Below are positions 1-8,520 of a DNA stretch of 64,000 nt, piece after piece (position 1 is the stretch's first letter; the number at the start of each line of letters is the position of its first letter). The notes under the pieces are model-generated. The model worked only from the letters and a program-made list of their open reading frames with translations. It did no database searches and was not told where the DNA came from. Origin of the DNA: Glutamicibacter halophytocola (lineage in GTDB: Bacteria; Actinomycetota; Actinomycetes; Actinomycetales; Micrococcaceae); contig NZ_CP012750.1 of NCBI RefSeq assembly GCF_001302565.1, positions 3,100,001-3,164,000 of the forward strand, in the 5' to 3' direction. The translations under genes and the position numbers were made by a program.

Positions 1-80
1 GGCGCGATCTGTCCGGTGCTGATCAGCTCGCGAAGGAACTCGACCAGGGTCGCGGTCCGGTTCGTCTTACTTTTTTGCAT
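1..80 (-). CDS. Partial GntR-family regulator (N-terminus only)
   Basis: An ATG at 78-80 on the minus strand opens a frame that runs off the window edge after 26 codons. It reads MQKSKTNRTATLVEFLREL and then ISTGQIA. A helix followed by 'LI..GQIAPG' is how GntR winged-helix domains usually begin, so I infer a GntR-type transcription factor. It lies just downstream of the talarate/galactarate dehydratase on the same strand, and a GntR-like palindrome sits in that gene's promoter (1353-1369). No strong ribosome binding site is visible. The identification rests on few residues. Confidence 0.45.
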   Translation of the reverse strand, partial: MQKSKTNRTATLVEFLRELISTGQIA

Positions 81-94
81 AGCTATAAGAATAA

Positions 95-130
95 GCGCGG
101 AAGCATCCGTGGTGCAGGTTGCTTCCGCGC
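95..130 (-). terminator. Rho-independent terminator after the talarate/galactarate dehydratase
   Basis: An 11-bp perfect stem (GCGCGGAAGCA paired with TGCTTCCGCGC) lies 40 bp past the stop codon at 170. On the minus strand it is followed by a T-rich stretch (TTATTCTTAT). It separates the dehydratase from the partial GntR gene. Confidence 0.65.
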
Positions 131-169
131 TTGCTCCTTCCCGGGGGAAAAAGGGGATGCGGGCAGGGC

Positions 170-1303
170 TTATGCCTTGCCGTACTCCACGGTTTCGGTG
201 GTCCAGGCGCGGGCCTGGTCGCTGAGGGAGAAGCCAAGTCCCGGACGGTTAGGCAGCAGCATGCGGCCGCCCTGGGTCTCCAGGCGCTCGTTGAACAGCG
301 GGTCCAGCCAGTCGAAGTGCTCAACCCATGGCTCGCGCGGGTAGGTGGCGGCCAGGTGCAGGTGGATTTCCATGGCGAAGTGCGGTGCCAGGTCCAGCCC
401 GGCCTGGTCAGCCAGGGTGGCCAGGCGCATGAACTGGGTGATGCCGCCAACGCGCGGTGCGTCAGGCTGGATGATGTCGCAGGCGCGGGCTTCGATCAAC
501 CGCTCGTGCTCGGCCACGGAGGCCAGCATTTCACCGGTGGCGATCGGAGTGTCCAGTGCGGCGGCCAGCTGCGCGTGGCCCTCGGCGTCGTAGGCATCCA
601 GCGGCTCTTCGATCCAGACCAGGTCGAATTCCTCAAGGCGGCGGCCCATGCGCAGCGCGGTGGCGCGGTCCCACTGCTGGTTTGCGTCAACCATCAGCGG
701 CACATCCGGGCCAATGTGCTCGCGCACGGCGGCGACACGGCGCAGGTCTTCCTTGGAGTCCGGCAGGCCGACCTTGATCTTGATGCCGCCGATGCCTTCT
801 TCGATGGACTGGGTGGCGCGGTCCTTGACCTCTTCGATGGAGGCATTCAGGAAGCCGCCGGAAGTGTTGTAGGTGCGCACCGAGTCGCGGTGGGCGCCGA
901 GGAATTTGGCCAGCGGCAGGCCTGCACGCTTGGACTTCAGGTCGTAGAGGGCGTTGTCGATAGCGGCCAGGGCCTGGGTGGCGACACCCGAGCGGCCCAC
1001 CGAGGCGCCGGCCCAGAGCAGCTTGGTGTAGAGCTTGGCGATGTCATTGGGGTCCTCGCCAATGATGGTCTCGCCAATTTCCTTGACGTGGGCGAACTGG
1101 GCGGGCCCGCCGCCGCGCTTCGAGTAGGAGAAGCCCAGGCCTTCATGGCCCTGCTCGGTGGTGATTTCAGCAAACAGGAAGGCAACTTCGGTCATTGGCT
1201 TCTGGCGTCCGGTGAAGACCTTGGCGTCGGAGATCGGAGTAGCCAGCGGAAGACGTGCGGTGGAGAACTTGACGTGGCGAATCGCGTCAGGAGTGTAGTT
1301 CAT
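170..1303 (-). CDS. L-talarate/galactarate dehydratase-like enolase-superfamily enzyme
   Basis: 377 aa, full length for the mandelate racemase/muconate lactonizing enzyme group. These cytosolic Mg-dependent enzymes abstract the proton alpha to a carboxylate. Visible catalytic features: a KIK motif (K175 and K177), metal ligands D206 (DANQQW), E232 (WIEEP) and E258 (ATGE), and the D281/H308 dyad (QPDAPR, APHFAMEIH). The K-x-K motif and the H308 context match talarate/galactarate dehydratases, which make 5-dehydro-4-deoxyglucarate from galactarate. That product feeds the kdgD enzyme encoded at 11.4 kb. Start ATG with AAGGG about 10 nt upstream. An AACTT/AAGTT palindrome in the promoter suggests GntR control. 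The exact sugar acid used is an inference. Confidence 0.8.
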   Translation of the reverse strand: MNYTPDAIRHVKFSTARLPLATPISDAKVFTGRQKPMTEVAFLFAEITTEQGHEGLGFSYSKRGGGPAQFAHVKEIGETIIGEDPNDIAKLYTKLLWAGASVGRSGVATQALAAIDNALYDLKSKRAGLPLAKFLGAHRDSVRTYNTSGGFLNASIEEVKDRATQSIEEGIGGIKIKVGLPDSKEDLRRVAAVREHIGPDVPLMVDANQQWDRATALRMGRRLEEFDLVWIEEPLDAYDAEGHAQLAAALDTPIATGEMLASVAEHERLIEARACDIIQPDAPRVGGITQFMRLATLADQAGLDLAPHFAMEIHLHLAATYPREPWVEHFDWLDPLFNERLETQGGRMLLPNRPGLGFSLSDQARAWTTETVEYGKA

Positions 1304-1352
1304 GGAAGTAGCCCTTCAAGGAATGTGCTGTGCGTCGATGCACTTGATTCAT

Positions 1353-1369
1353 AACTTATAGTACAAGTT
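1353..1369. promoter_or_regulatory. GntR-type operator candidate upstream of the talarate/galactarate dehydratase
   Basis: AACTTATAGTACAAGTT is an inverted repeat with 7 of 8 base pairs matching around a central G. It lies 50 bp upstream of the start at 1303. Its size and symmetry fit GntR/FCD operators. The partial GntR gene at the window edge is the obvious candidate binder, by inference. Confidence 0.45.
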
Positions 1370-1545
1370 GTTCATTGCTCTAACAAGTAATTTTCAGGGA
1401 AAAGTCAAAAGAATCTTCAACGGCTGCGCGCAGGAACCAGACAGCAACCGCCCGGGATGGCCGGAAAGGCGCCAGAAGCGGAAAGCGCCTGAGGCCAGCG
1501 GCCGGTGATGTCGCCAGCAAGGCAACAGGTTCCGGGCAATTAAAA

Positions 1546-1577
1546 AGCTGGCTGGCACCTTTCGGTGCCAGCCAGCT
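1546..1577 (-). terminator. Rho-independent terminator after the SnoaL-like gene
   Basis: A perfect 14-bp stem (AGCTGGCTGGCACC and its complement) with a TTTC loop. On the minus strand it is followed directly by TTTTT. It lies 25 bp past the stop at 1602. Confidence 0.85.
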
Positions 1578-1601
1578 GGATTTTTGCCCCTTGGCGAAGT
1601 T

Positions 1602-1928
1602 CTAATCAGGCAGGATTTCAAGCTTTCGGATCAGGCCATCGTCCACGATGAATCGCATCGGACCGGTGCCGTTGTGCCCATTTCCGCTGACTGACAGCGT
1701 CACGTTGAAGACGTTGGCTTGCTCTTCAAAAAAGTCCACGAGCTCGAATTTGCTCTGCACCCCGATGTTATCGGTGCTGTCCCAGGAACGAATTGCCACC
1801 TTTCCTCGGTACTTGCTGCCCCAGTCATCGAGTACGGCGTCTTCAGCAAAAGCATCAGCAAACTTGGTGCTATCAGCTGCATTGGTGGAATCGATGAATT
1901 GCTGGATTGGTGCTGGAAGCTTGTCCAT
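1602..1928 (-). CDS. SnoaL-like / NTF2-fold polyketide cyclase-type protein
   Basis: 108 aa from the ATG at 1928 (MDKLPAPIQQFIDSTNAAD). I chose this start because GGAAAGG lies 8 nt upstream. A nearer ATG at 1934 would sit only 2 nt from it. The pattern 'FIDSTNAADSTKFADAFAEDAVLDDWG' followed by 'F.V' strands is typical of the small cone-shaped SnoaL/NTF2 fold (usually 100-140 aa). These are cytosolic proteins of varied function, often uncharacterised. It is transcribed alone, between its own terminator and the SDR pair, and no substrate can be named. Confidence 0.7.
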   Translation of the reverse strand: MDKLPAPIQQFIDSTNAADSTKFADAFAEDAVLDDWGSKYRGKVAIRSWDSTDNIGVQSKFELVDFFEEQANVFNVTLSVSGNGHNGTGPMRFIVDDGLIRKLEILPD

Positions 1929-2022
1929 GGCCATTGCCTTTCCGAAGTAATACATGCCTGAAAATATGAATTGCCGCGGCCTGCCTTCCAGATCCCAGAG
2001 GACAGGCCGCAGCGCGATGGCG

Positions 2023-2925
2023 CTAGAGCGAGCTGTTTTCGCCCAGCAGCTCCTCGAAGCCGATCCGTCGATAGAACTCGGCGCGGATGCGGTCATAAAC
2101 CGCCGACACCACTTCGCTGCCGTCCTTGCTTGGATCGACATGCACACGGAAGGGGCGCTGCCCATCCGGCAGGCCAATCACGCTGGCGATCTCGTCTGCC
2201 ACTTCCCCGGCCTCATGGACTTCGGGGAAGATGGCGGCGAGGCTTCCAGCCATGTTTTCACGCAGCTGCCCATACAGCTCGTCGTATTCGCTTGCACGCG
2301 CGTGATCATCGGGAGCACCAGAGTGGGCAAAGCGGTTCGTACCCGAGGTGTAGGCTCCGGGCACGACAATGCTGGTTTCCACGCCGAACTTGGCCAGTTC
2401 CGCTGCGTAGCTTTCGGCGAGCGCGTCCATGCCGGCCTTCGCCGCGAAGTACGGGGCGAGGAATGGCGGGTGCCCGCCTCGGGTGGAGCTTGAACCGATC
2501 CAGATCACCAGGCCGCTGCGCTGTGCACGCATGATGGGCAGTACGGCGCGGTTGACGCGCTGGGTGGAGACCACGTTCACGTCGTACTGGGCTGCAATCT
2601 GTTCCGGGGTGAACGCCTCGGCCGGCCCCAGCACCATATGCCCGGCATTGTGGATCAGTACATCGATGCGCTGGCGCTGCCCATGGATGTCCGCAACCGC
2701 GGCATCGATGGAGGTTTGGTCCTGGACATCCATTTCGATGCCCTGGATGCTGAGGCCTTCGGAGGCCGCCAGCTGGTCGAGCTGCGCGGCCTTGTCGGCG
2801 TTGCGCCCGGTAATGGCTCGCATGCCCGCATAGACCGTGTGGCCTGCGCGAGCCAGGCGACGGGCCGTGAGGTTGCCAAATCCGGAGGAAGCCCCGGTGA
2901 TGACAATGACTTTGGGTTCGCTCAT
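2023..2925 (-). CDS. Short-chain dehydrogenase/reductase (classical SDR)
   Basis: 300 aa with start ATG at 2925 preceded by AAAGGGGG. Rossmann cofactor motif TGASSGFG near residues 9-16, the NAG motif of beta-strand 4 (HNAG), and an active-site S plus YFAAK give the classical SDR catalytic set. It oxidises or reduces an alcohol/ketone with NAD(P)H, and the substrate is not evident. The C-terminal tail beyond about 240 aa is longer than in minimal SDRs. It is the last gene of a TetR-SDR-SDR minus-strand operon, 31 bp after the preceding SDR. Confidence 0.8.
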   Translation of the reverse strand: MSEPKVIVITGASSGFGNLTARRLARAGHTVYAGMRAITGRNADKAAQLDQLAASEGLSIQGIEMDVQDQTSIDAAVADIHGQRQRIDVLIHNAGHMVLGPAEAFTPEQIAAQYDVNVVSTQRVNRAVLPIMRAQRSGLVIWIGSSSTRGGHPPFLAPYFAAKAGMDALAESYAAELAKFGVETSIVVPGAYTSGTNRFAHSGAPDDHARASEYDELYGQLRENMAGSLAAIFPEVHEAGEVADEIASVIGLPDGQRPFRVHVDPSKDGSEVVSAVYDRIRAEFYRRIGFEELLGENSSL

Positions 2926-2956
2926 GAGCGTTTGCCCCCTTTCGTGTGGCTGCCTG

Positions 2957-3700
2957 CTAGGCCAGTCCGCCATTGGTGAAGATGGTTTGGCCATTGACCC
3001 AGCGGGCCGGGCCGGCGAGGAAGGCCACGGATTCAGCAATGTCTTCCGGGTCGCCCAAGCGCTCGAGCGGAACGGCTTTGGACAGGCCGGCGATTACTTC
3101 TTCGCTCTTGCCGTCGAGGAACAGCGCGGTGGCGGTTGGACCGGGCGCTACGGCGTTCACGGTGATGTTCTTCCCGCGCAGCTCGCGGGCCAGGATCATG
3201 CTCAACCCTTCGACTGCGGACTTGCTGGCTACATAGGCGCCATAGTTCGGGAACTGGGTGCGGGTCACGGAAGTGGAGAAATTGATGATGGCACCGCCTT
3301 CGCGCACCCGGCGTGCTGCCTGCTGGGAGACGACGAAGGTACCGCGGACATTGGTGCGCATGATCTTGTCGAAGTCATCGAGGTTGAAGTCGGCAATGGG
3401 GCCCAACCGCATGATGCCGGCAGTATTCACCACGACATCAATGCCTCCGAAGGCTGCCTCGACCTGGTCGAACAAGGCGCTCATGGCGGTTTCATCGGCA
3501 ACGTCGCCGCCTACTGCCAGAGCGCGGCCACCGGCTGCGGTGATGCCCTGGACGAGCGCGTCGGCCTTGGCCTGGTTCCCCGCGTAGTGCACGGCCACCG
3601 CAAAGCCCTCGGTGGCGAGCTTGTCGACTACCGCCTTGCCGATGCCGCCGGAGCCACCGGTAACCAGTGCGACGCGGGGAGTGTTTTCTTTGGAGTTCAT
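2957..3700 (-). CDS. SDR family oxidoreductase (3-oxoacyl-ACP reductase-like)
   Basis: 247 aa with start ATG at 3700. AAGGAC, 10 nt upstream, overlaps the end of the TetR gene. Motifs: TGGSGGIGKAV for cofactor binding, NTAG, an active-site serine in INFSTS, YVASK, and the C-terminal VNGQTIFTNGG typical of FabG-like SDRs. An NADP(H)-dependent carbonyl reductase is likely, but it is probably not the housekeeping FabG given its regulator-linked position. The operon with TetR (13-bp gap) suggests the TetR ligand is related to its substrate. Confidence 0.8.
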   Translation of the reverse strand: MNSKENTPRVALVTGGSGGIGKAVVDKLATEGFAVAVHYAGNQAKADALVQGITAAGGRALAVGGDVADETAMSALFDQVEAAFGGIDVVVNTAGIMRLGPIADFNLDDFDKIMRTNVRGTFVVSQQAARRVREGGAIINFSTSVTRTQFPNYGAYVASKSAVEGLSMILARELRGKNITVNAVAPGPTATALFLDGKSEEVIAGLSKAVPLERLGDPEDIAESVAFLAGPARWVNGQTIFTNGGLA

Positions 3701-3713
3701 TGCAATACGTCCT

Positions 3714-4400
3714 TTACTTGGTCTTGTTGCCGGCTTGGAAGCGGTCAAGCCATTCATTGAGCAGATAGGCTTCTGCGGGCGTGAAGTCGGATGACTCTGC
3801 CAGTTGCGCCCGCAGCGTGGTGGCGGCCTGGGCTGCCGGGCTTGCGGAGGCTTCAGCCCCGGAGAGGATGCCGCGCAAGGTGGCCTCCCTGGACTGGTAG
3901 CTGGCCTGCTTCGGATCCTGGTCTGCGTCGCCGCGCAGGATCAGTCCGAGGGCCAGCCCGCTGTTGGCCGCCATGATCACCCGCGCCGCCTGTTCCGGCC
4001 CCAGCAGCAGCCTGCCCTCTGCGGCGAGCCTGGAAGTGATGCCAACCAGGAGCTTCATGGCCTCCCCCATGGCTGCCGGCCGGGCCGCAAGCGCGGTGCC
4101 GAATACGAGCCGGTAGGCATGGGGATTTTCCAGAGCGAAGGCCGTGTGGTTATCCCAGCCGCGGCGCAGGTCTTCCAGTGCATCATCGGAGTTCTTGGTG
4201 GAGCGCTTGGCGGACAGGTAGTTTTCCCATACGTGGTCGGCCACCGCCGCCAGCAGCCCGTCCTTGTCGCCGAAGTGCCGATACAGGACCGGCTGGGTTA
4301 CCCCGGCGGCTTCGCAGACTGCCCGGGTGGAGATGTCGCCCGTGGCCGATTCAGCCAGAAGCCGTTCAGCACTATTGATTATCACTGTTCTCGTTTCCAC
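3714..4400 (-). CDS. TetR-family transcriptional regulator
   Basis: 228 aa from the GTG at 4400 (METRTVIINSAERLLAE). The N-terminal helix-turn-helix is clear (ISTRAVCEAAGVTQPVLYRHFGDKDGLLAAV, about residues 20-50). The C-terminal ligand domain is unassigned. A TTG at 4430 would extend it by ten Arg/Cys/Tyr-rich residues, which I consider less likely. A possible -10 (TGTTAT) about 9 nt before the GTG suggests a leaderless or near-leaderless mRNA. It heads the operon with two SDR genes and probably autoregulates through the palindrome at 4443-4461. Confidence 0.8.
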   Translation of the reverse strand: METRTVIINSAERLLAESATGDISTRAVCEAAGVTQPVLYRHFGDKDGLLAAVADHVWENYLSAKRSTKNSDDALEDLRRGWDNHTAFALENPHAYRLVFGTALAARPAAMGEAMKLLVGITSRLAAEGRLLLGPEQAARVIMAANSGLALGLILRGDADQDPKQASYQSREATLRGILSGAEASASPAAQAATTLRAQLAESSDFTPAEAYLLNEWLDRFQAGNKTK

Positions 4401-4442
4401 ATAACAACGATAACACCGCTTTCGTATCAACGCAATGAACTT

Positions 4443-4461
4443 TTCATATCACTGATATGAA
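4443..4461. promoter_or_regulatory. Perfect 19-bp palindrome, TetR operator candidate
   Basis: TTCATATCACTGATATGAA is perfectly symmetrical around a central C. It lies 43 bp upstream of the tetR start, where the -35 region of its promoter would be. TetR-family autoregulators typically bind such sites. Confidence 0.6.
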
Positions 4462-4686
4462 CTGCTGGTGCAACAGGTCGGCGCCCGATCACGGCCGCCC
4501 CTCCACTGGAGCGCAACCAGTCCCCGCCGTGCCGCGGTGAACATGAGGCCATCAGCATGGCCTTTGATGCTCCGGCGGGCGGTGGCCAATTGGCACTCGA
4601 TGCTGCCTTCCCTGCTTGGGATGCGGCTCTTAGACTCTCTCTCCCTCTTTCAATTGTTCGACCGACAGGGATCCGCTTCAGGAATG
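4462..4686. other. Non-coding stretch between tetR and gntP units
   Basis: Together with the operator at 4443-4461 and the terminator at 4687-4730 this forms the 341-bp gap before gntP. I see no convincing gene, RNA or repeat in it. Confidence 0.4.
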
Positions 4687-4730
4687 CATGACAAAGACCC
4701 CAGGGCATCTGCCCTGGGGTCTTTGTCATG
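4687..4730 (-). terminator. Strong hairpin terminator downstream of gntP
   Basis: A perfect 21-bp inverted repeat (arms 4687-4707 and 4710-4730) with a 2-nt spacer starts 12 bp past the gntP stop. There is no clear T-tract, but length and position point to transcription termination. Confidence 0.65.
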
Positions 4731-4741
4731 GCTGCTGGAGA

Positions 4742-6103
4742 CTAGCCGATGAATGTGCTCAGCAACAGCACGCCGAGCAGGCCGAGAACCGCCAGTACCG
4801 TGGTGTACGTGGTGCGCACCGCGATGGCCTGGCCGACGTTCAGGCTGAAGTATTCCTTGAACATCCAGAAGCCCGGGTCATTCACGTGGCTGAAGGCCAG
4901 GGAGCCACAGGCTGTAGCCAGCACCATGAGCTCAGGCGAGGCACCGGTTGCTGCAACAATCGGGGCCGCGATGCCTGCCGCGGTGGATACCGCAACAGTC
5001 GCCGAGCCCAGCGCGATGCGCAGGATGGCTGCGATCAGCCAGGCAAGGATGATCGGGTTCAGATCCCAGTTGTTGGCGTGATGGGCGATGTAGTCGGCAA
5101 TGCCTGCGGAAACCAGCACCTGCTTGAAAGCGCCACCGGCACCGATTACCAGAATGATCATGGCCATCGCACGAGCGCCTTCGCTCATGGACTTTCCCAC
5201 CTGCGCCATGGTGCGGCCCTGCGCCGGCCCGAAGGCGATGGTGGCAACGATCAGCGCGATCAGCAGGGAGATCTCGGGAGAGCCGAACATCTTCAAGACG
5301 TGATGCCAGGCGTCGTCGCCCTCGCCGATGGCCATGAGGATGAGCTCGGAACCTGCGATCAGAATGACAGGCAGCAGCGCCACGAAGAAGGACATGAAGC
5401 CCGAAGGCAGGTCCTTTTCCTCGAATTCCTTGTCGGACAACAGGCCGCCGGGAATTTTGGGGTCAAGCTTGCGCACGAATGGCAGGCGCGGCCAGAGCAT
5501 TGCCATCAAGGCGCCAGCTGGAACGGCAATCATCAGCCCGTAGGCCAGGGTCATGCCCACCGAGGCGTCATACAGCCCGGCGACAGCCGTCGGACCCGGG
5601 TGAGGAGGCAGGAACGAGTGCATGGTGGACAAAGAGATGGACATCGGCAGGCCCACCCACAGCAGGTTCACCTTGGTGGCGCGCACCAGGGTGAAGGCCA
5701 CCGGAACCAGGATCACGAAGGCGACCTCGTAGAACATGGTCACGCCGATCAGCATCGATGCGACGATCATGGCCCACTGCACGCCCTTGGCGCCAAAGAC
5801 GCCCAGGATCTTGTTGGCGATGCGCTGGGCGGCACCGGCGTCGCCCATGACGCGGCCGATCATGGCGCCAAGGCCGACCACTACAGCAGTTCCGCCAAGC
5901 TGGCCGCCAATGCCGTCCTTGATGACTTCCGGGATCTGAGCCAGTCCGGCACTCTCCCCGTCGACGGAAAAGTTGCCAGTGGCAACTGCCCAGAAGGCCA
6001 CCAGCGCTGATACAACCAGCAGGGAGATGAACCCGTTGAGCTTGAACTTCATCATGAGGACAAGCAGTACGACGACTGACAGCCCAACAATGACCATAGG
6101 CAT
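4742..6103 (-). CDS. GntP-family gluconate/sugar-acid permease
   Basis: 453 aa from the ATG at 6103 with GGAGCG about 9 nt upstream. This matches the usual length of GntP proteins (about 440-450 aa). It is highly hydrophobic with 12 or more membrane segments. Family hallmarks include the GIGGQLGGTAVVVGLGAMIGR region, SMHSFLPPHPGPTA and ATACGSLAFSHVNDPGFWMFKEY. GntP proteins import gluconate and related acids with protons across the cytoplasmic membrane. With sugar-acid enzymes on both sides, gluconate, idonate or an aldarate is a plausible substrate. It is monocistronic. Confidence 0.9.
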   Translation of the reverse strand: MPMVIVGLSVVVLLVLMMKFKLNGFISLLVVSALVAFWAVATGNFSVDGESAGLAQIPEVIKDGIGGQLGGTAVVVGLGAMIGRVMGDAGAAQRIANKILGVFGAKGVQWAMIVASMLIGVTMFYEVAFVILVPVAFTLVRATKVNLLWVGLPMSISLSTMHSFLPPHPGPTAVAGLYDASVGMTLAYGLMIAVPAGALMAMLWPRLPFVRKLDPKIPGGLLSDKEFEEKDLPSGFMSFFVALLPVILIAGSELILMAIGEGDDAWHHVLKMFGSPEISLLIALIVATIAFGPAQGRTMAQVGKSMSEGARAMAMIILVIGAGGAFKQVLVSAGIADYIAHHANNWDLNPIILAWLIAAILRIALGSATVAVSTAAGIAAPIVAATGASPELMVLATACGSLAFSHVNDPGFWMFKEYFSLNVGQAIAVRTTYTTVLAVLGLLGVLLLSTFIG

Positions 6104-6512
6104 ATGTAGGCGCTCCGATCTTCTTGCAAAATTTGTGGTGCCTGAATTGGCAATCGGGCACTTATCTCGGTCTTGTTGACCCACGAGACACCGCTTGCGG
6201 ATTTGTGCCAGCAATCACGTTATCCATGCCACAAGTGCCTCGTCCAAGACCGCACAGGCATGCAGTAATACCCATCCAGCATGACCCGCGCGCACGGCAA
6301 AGTGGTTCCAGGTCACAATCCCCGGAACTATCTGTTGTTTTACGCCGTATTCGCCCCTGGCGCTTCCCTGCGGATGACCGGCTTCATGCAACCAGTGTGA
6401 GATAGTTCACCCCTGGTGCGCCGTTGTGCACCGGTCCACAGCTCCATGGCCCGACCGCTCCCCCGATGCTCGATGAACCGTGGAGGCCAGCACCATTCCT
6501 TTTGGGCATGGC
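6104..6512. other. Non-coding stretch upstream of gntP
   Basis: About 410 bp containing the gntP promoter region on the minus strand. I see no supported gene, RNA or clear operator in it. Confidence 0.4.
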
Positions 6513-6560
6513 AAAGGCCCGTTGTTGGGCACCGTTTCTGGTGCCCAGCAACGGGCCTTT
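6513..6560 (-). terminator. Terminator of the tctCBA-usp operon
   Basis: A 21-bp stem with a single G-T wobble and a 6-nt loop, ending 16 bp past the usp stop. The outer AAA/TTT pairs provide a short T-run on the minus strand. Confidence 0.8.
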
Positions 6561-6575
6561 CAGCTGCGCCTAGGG

Positions 6576-6971
6576 CTAGGCAGAGGCCTTCACTGCCAGC
6601 ACAGGACGATCTGCCTGCAGCAGGATGCGCTGGGCGTGCGAGCCCATGATGAACTTGCCCACCTGGGTGCGGTGGCGCAGCCCGATCACGATCAGCGAGA
6701 CATCCTGCTCGGAGGCGATGCGCAGGAACTCCTCGGTCAGATCATCGCGGTACGTGGACTCGATGATCTGGCTTTCGATGCCGGCGGCGGCGACCGCGGC
6801 ATCCACTTCGTTCCAGTCGTCCATGGACGCGGTGTTCTTGTCCACCAATGCGCCTTCACGCGAGGAGTTGACGATCAGCAGCTCCTCATTGCGAAGCTTG
6901 GCCTCGGCGATGGCGGCGGCCAGGGCGGCCTTGCCTACCGGGGTGGGAACGTATCCGACGATGATGCTCAT
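6576..6971 (-). CDS. Universal stress protein (UspA family) attached to the TTT transporter operon
   Basis: 131 aa, a single Usp domain. It starts [17 protein letters not shown], carries the conserved VIGLRHRTQVGKF and GSHAQRILLQADRPVLAV segments, and the G-x9-G-S/T nucleotide-binding pattern is approximately kept. It is cytosolic and probably binds ATP or another nucleotide. Its ATG overlaps the tctA stop as ATGA, so the two are translationally coupled. That suggests a dedicated role with the tripartite transporter rather than general stress. The function of transporter-linked Usp proteins is not settled. Confidence 0.85.
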   Translation of the reverse strand: MSIIVGYVPTPVGKAALAAAIAEAKLRNEELLIVNSSREGALVDKNTASMDDWNEVDAAVAAAGIESQIIESTYRDDLTEEFLRIASEQDVSLIVIGLRHRTQVGKFIMGSHAQRILLQADRPVLAVKASA

Positions 6972-8497
6972 ACTTTTTCCTTTTCGGTCGCTATCTGTGC
7001 CGCCAGCGGCTTCTTCTTGTTCTTGACGATGGCGCCCTTGGCGATCGGCCAGAGCGCAACGAAAACGAATACCACGAGCAGCGTGGCCGAAATCGGTCGA
7101 GTCAGGAAGCCGCCCAGATCACCTTCCAGCACCAGCAGCGAGCGGCGCAGATTCGATTCCAGCAGGCTGCCCAGCACGAAGGCCAGCACCAGCGGGCCCG
7201 GTTCAAAGCCGAACTTCTTCATCAGGTAGCCCAATGCTCCGAAGACGACGACCATAAGCACATCGAAGATCGAGTTGCGGATGGTGTAGGCACCCAGCAT
7301 CGTGATCAGCGCAGTAATCGGGGCAAGAATCGCAGCTCGGATGCGCAGGATGCGGATGAAAACACCGACCAGCGGGATGGACATCAGGAGCAAGAGGATG
7401 TTGCCGATGTACATGGAGTTCACAACGCCCCAGAACAGTTCGGGATCTTCGCCGATCAGCTGCGGACCCGGGGTGATTCCTTGAATCAGCAGTGCACCGA
7501 AGATGATCGCCATGGTTCCGTTGGCGGGGATGCCCAAGGTCAGCAGCGGGATGAACGAGCTGGTTGCCGCGGCGTTGTTAGCCGTTTCCGGACCGGCAAC
7601 GCCCTCAATGGCGCCACGGCCGAAGCGGGATGGATCCTTGGCGGTCTTCTTCTCCACGGCGTAGGACACCAGCGACGAAATCGTGGCACCGCCGCCGGGA
7701 AGGATGCCCAGGAGGAAGCCGAGAACCGACCCGCGGCCCATCGCCGGGGCAGCCTGCTTGATGTCCTTGCCCGAAGGCCAGACGCGCTTGACCTTGACCG
7801 GCGCACTGGCCGCACGGTGGCGGTCTTCAAGGTTGTAGAGGATCTCGCCAATGCCGAACAAGCCCATGGCCAGCGGCGCGAAGTCAATGCCGTCGGCCAG
7901 CGACAGGTTGCCGAAGGTAAAGCGCTCGGCTCCGGTGAAGATGTCGCGTCCGACCGTGGCAAGAAGCAGGCCCACCGCGGCGGCAATGATGGCCTTGTTC
8001 TTGGAGGATCCGGAGATCGTGGCCACCAGCAAGATGCCCAGCAGCGCCAGCGCCGCATATTCCGGCGGGCCGAAGTCCAGCGCGAAGCTGGCCACCAGCG
8101 GAGCCAAGAAGGTCAGGCCGATGATGGAGACCGTCGCACCGGCAAATGAGCCGATAGCTGCAATGCCCAGGGCAGTCCCGGCGCGCCCCTGCTTGGCCAT
8201 GACATAGCCGTCGAAGACCGTTACTACCGAGCTGGCCTCCCCCGGCAGCCGCAGCAGCACCGAGGTAATGGTGCCACCGTACTGGGCACCGTAGAAAATG
8301 CCGGCCAGCATGATGATGGCCGTGACCGGCTCAATACCATAGGTCAGCGGGAGCAGAATGGCGATTGTTGCCGCTGGGCCCAGGCCCGGAAGCACGCCGA
8401 CCAGCATGCCGATGACAACACCGACCAGGCAATAGAGAAGGTTGGTGGGATCCAGAACGGTTCCAAAACCGTCCAGGACTGGTCCAAAGAAGTCCAT
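6968..8497 (-). CDS. tctA: Tripartite tricarboxylate transporter large membrane subunit TctA
   Basis: 509 aa with many membrane helices. The TctA hallmark near the N-terminus is [21 protein letters not shown] (about residues 37-57) with an inverted counterpart [17 protein letters not shown] in the middle. TctA forms the ion-driven translocation pore with TctB and receives substrate from periplasmic TctC. Start ATG at 8497 with AAGGACA upstream, 23 bp after tctB. The substrate is likely an aldarate or similar dicarboxylate, inferred from the adjacent catabolic genes. Confidence 0.93.
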   Translation of the reverse strand: MDFFGPVLDGFGTVLDPTNLLYCLVGVVIGMLVGVLPGLGPAATIAILLPLTYGIEPVTAIIMLAGIFYGAQYGGTITSVLLRLPGEASSVVTVFDGYVMAKQGRAGTALGIAAIGSFAGATVSIIGLTFLAPLVASFALDFGPPEYAALALLGILLVATISGSSKNKAIIAAAVGLLLATVGRDIFTGAERFTFGNLSLADGIDFAPLAMGLFGIGEILYNLEDRHRAASAPVKVKRVWPSGKDIKQAAPAMGRGSVLGFLLGILPGGGATISSLVSYAVEKKTAKDPSRFGRGAIEGVAGPETANNAAATSSFIPLLTLGIPANGTMAIIFGALLIQGITPGPQLIGEDPELFWGVVNSMYIGNILLLLMSIPLVGVFIRILRIRAAILAPITALITMLGAYTIRNSIFDVLMVVVFGALGYLMKKFGFEPGPLVLAFVLGSLLESNLRRSLLVLEGDLGGFLTRPISATLLVVFVFVALWPIAKGAIVKNKKKPLAAQIATEKEKV

Positions 8498-8520
8498 AGT
8501 TTGTCCTTATTCTTCCGTCG

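Noticed and set aside
119..1354. 411-aa open frame on the plus strand opposite the talarate/galactarate dehydratase
   Set aside because: It is the antisense shadow of a clear enolase-superfamily gene in high-GC DNA. Its translation is low-complexity (G, Q, V, D rich) with no domain.
4688..6010. 440-aa frame opposite gntP
   Set aside because: Antisense of a membrane-protein gene. The composition (H, G, Q, D rich) is typical of reverse-strand shadows.
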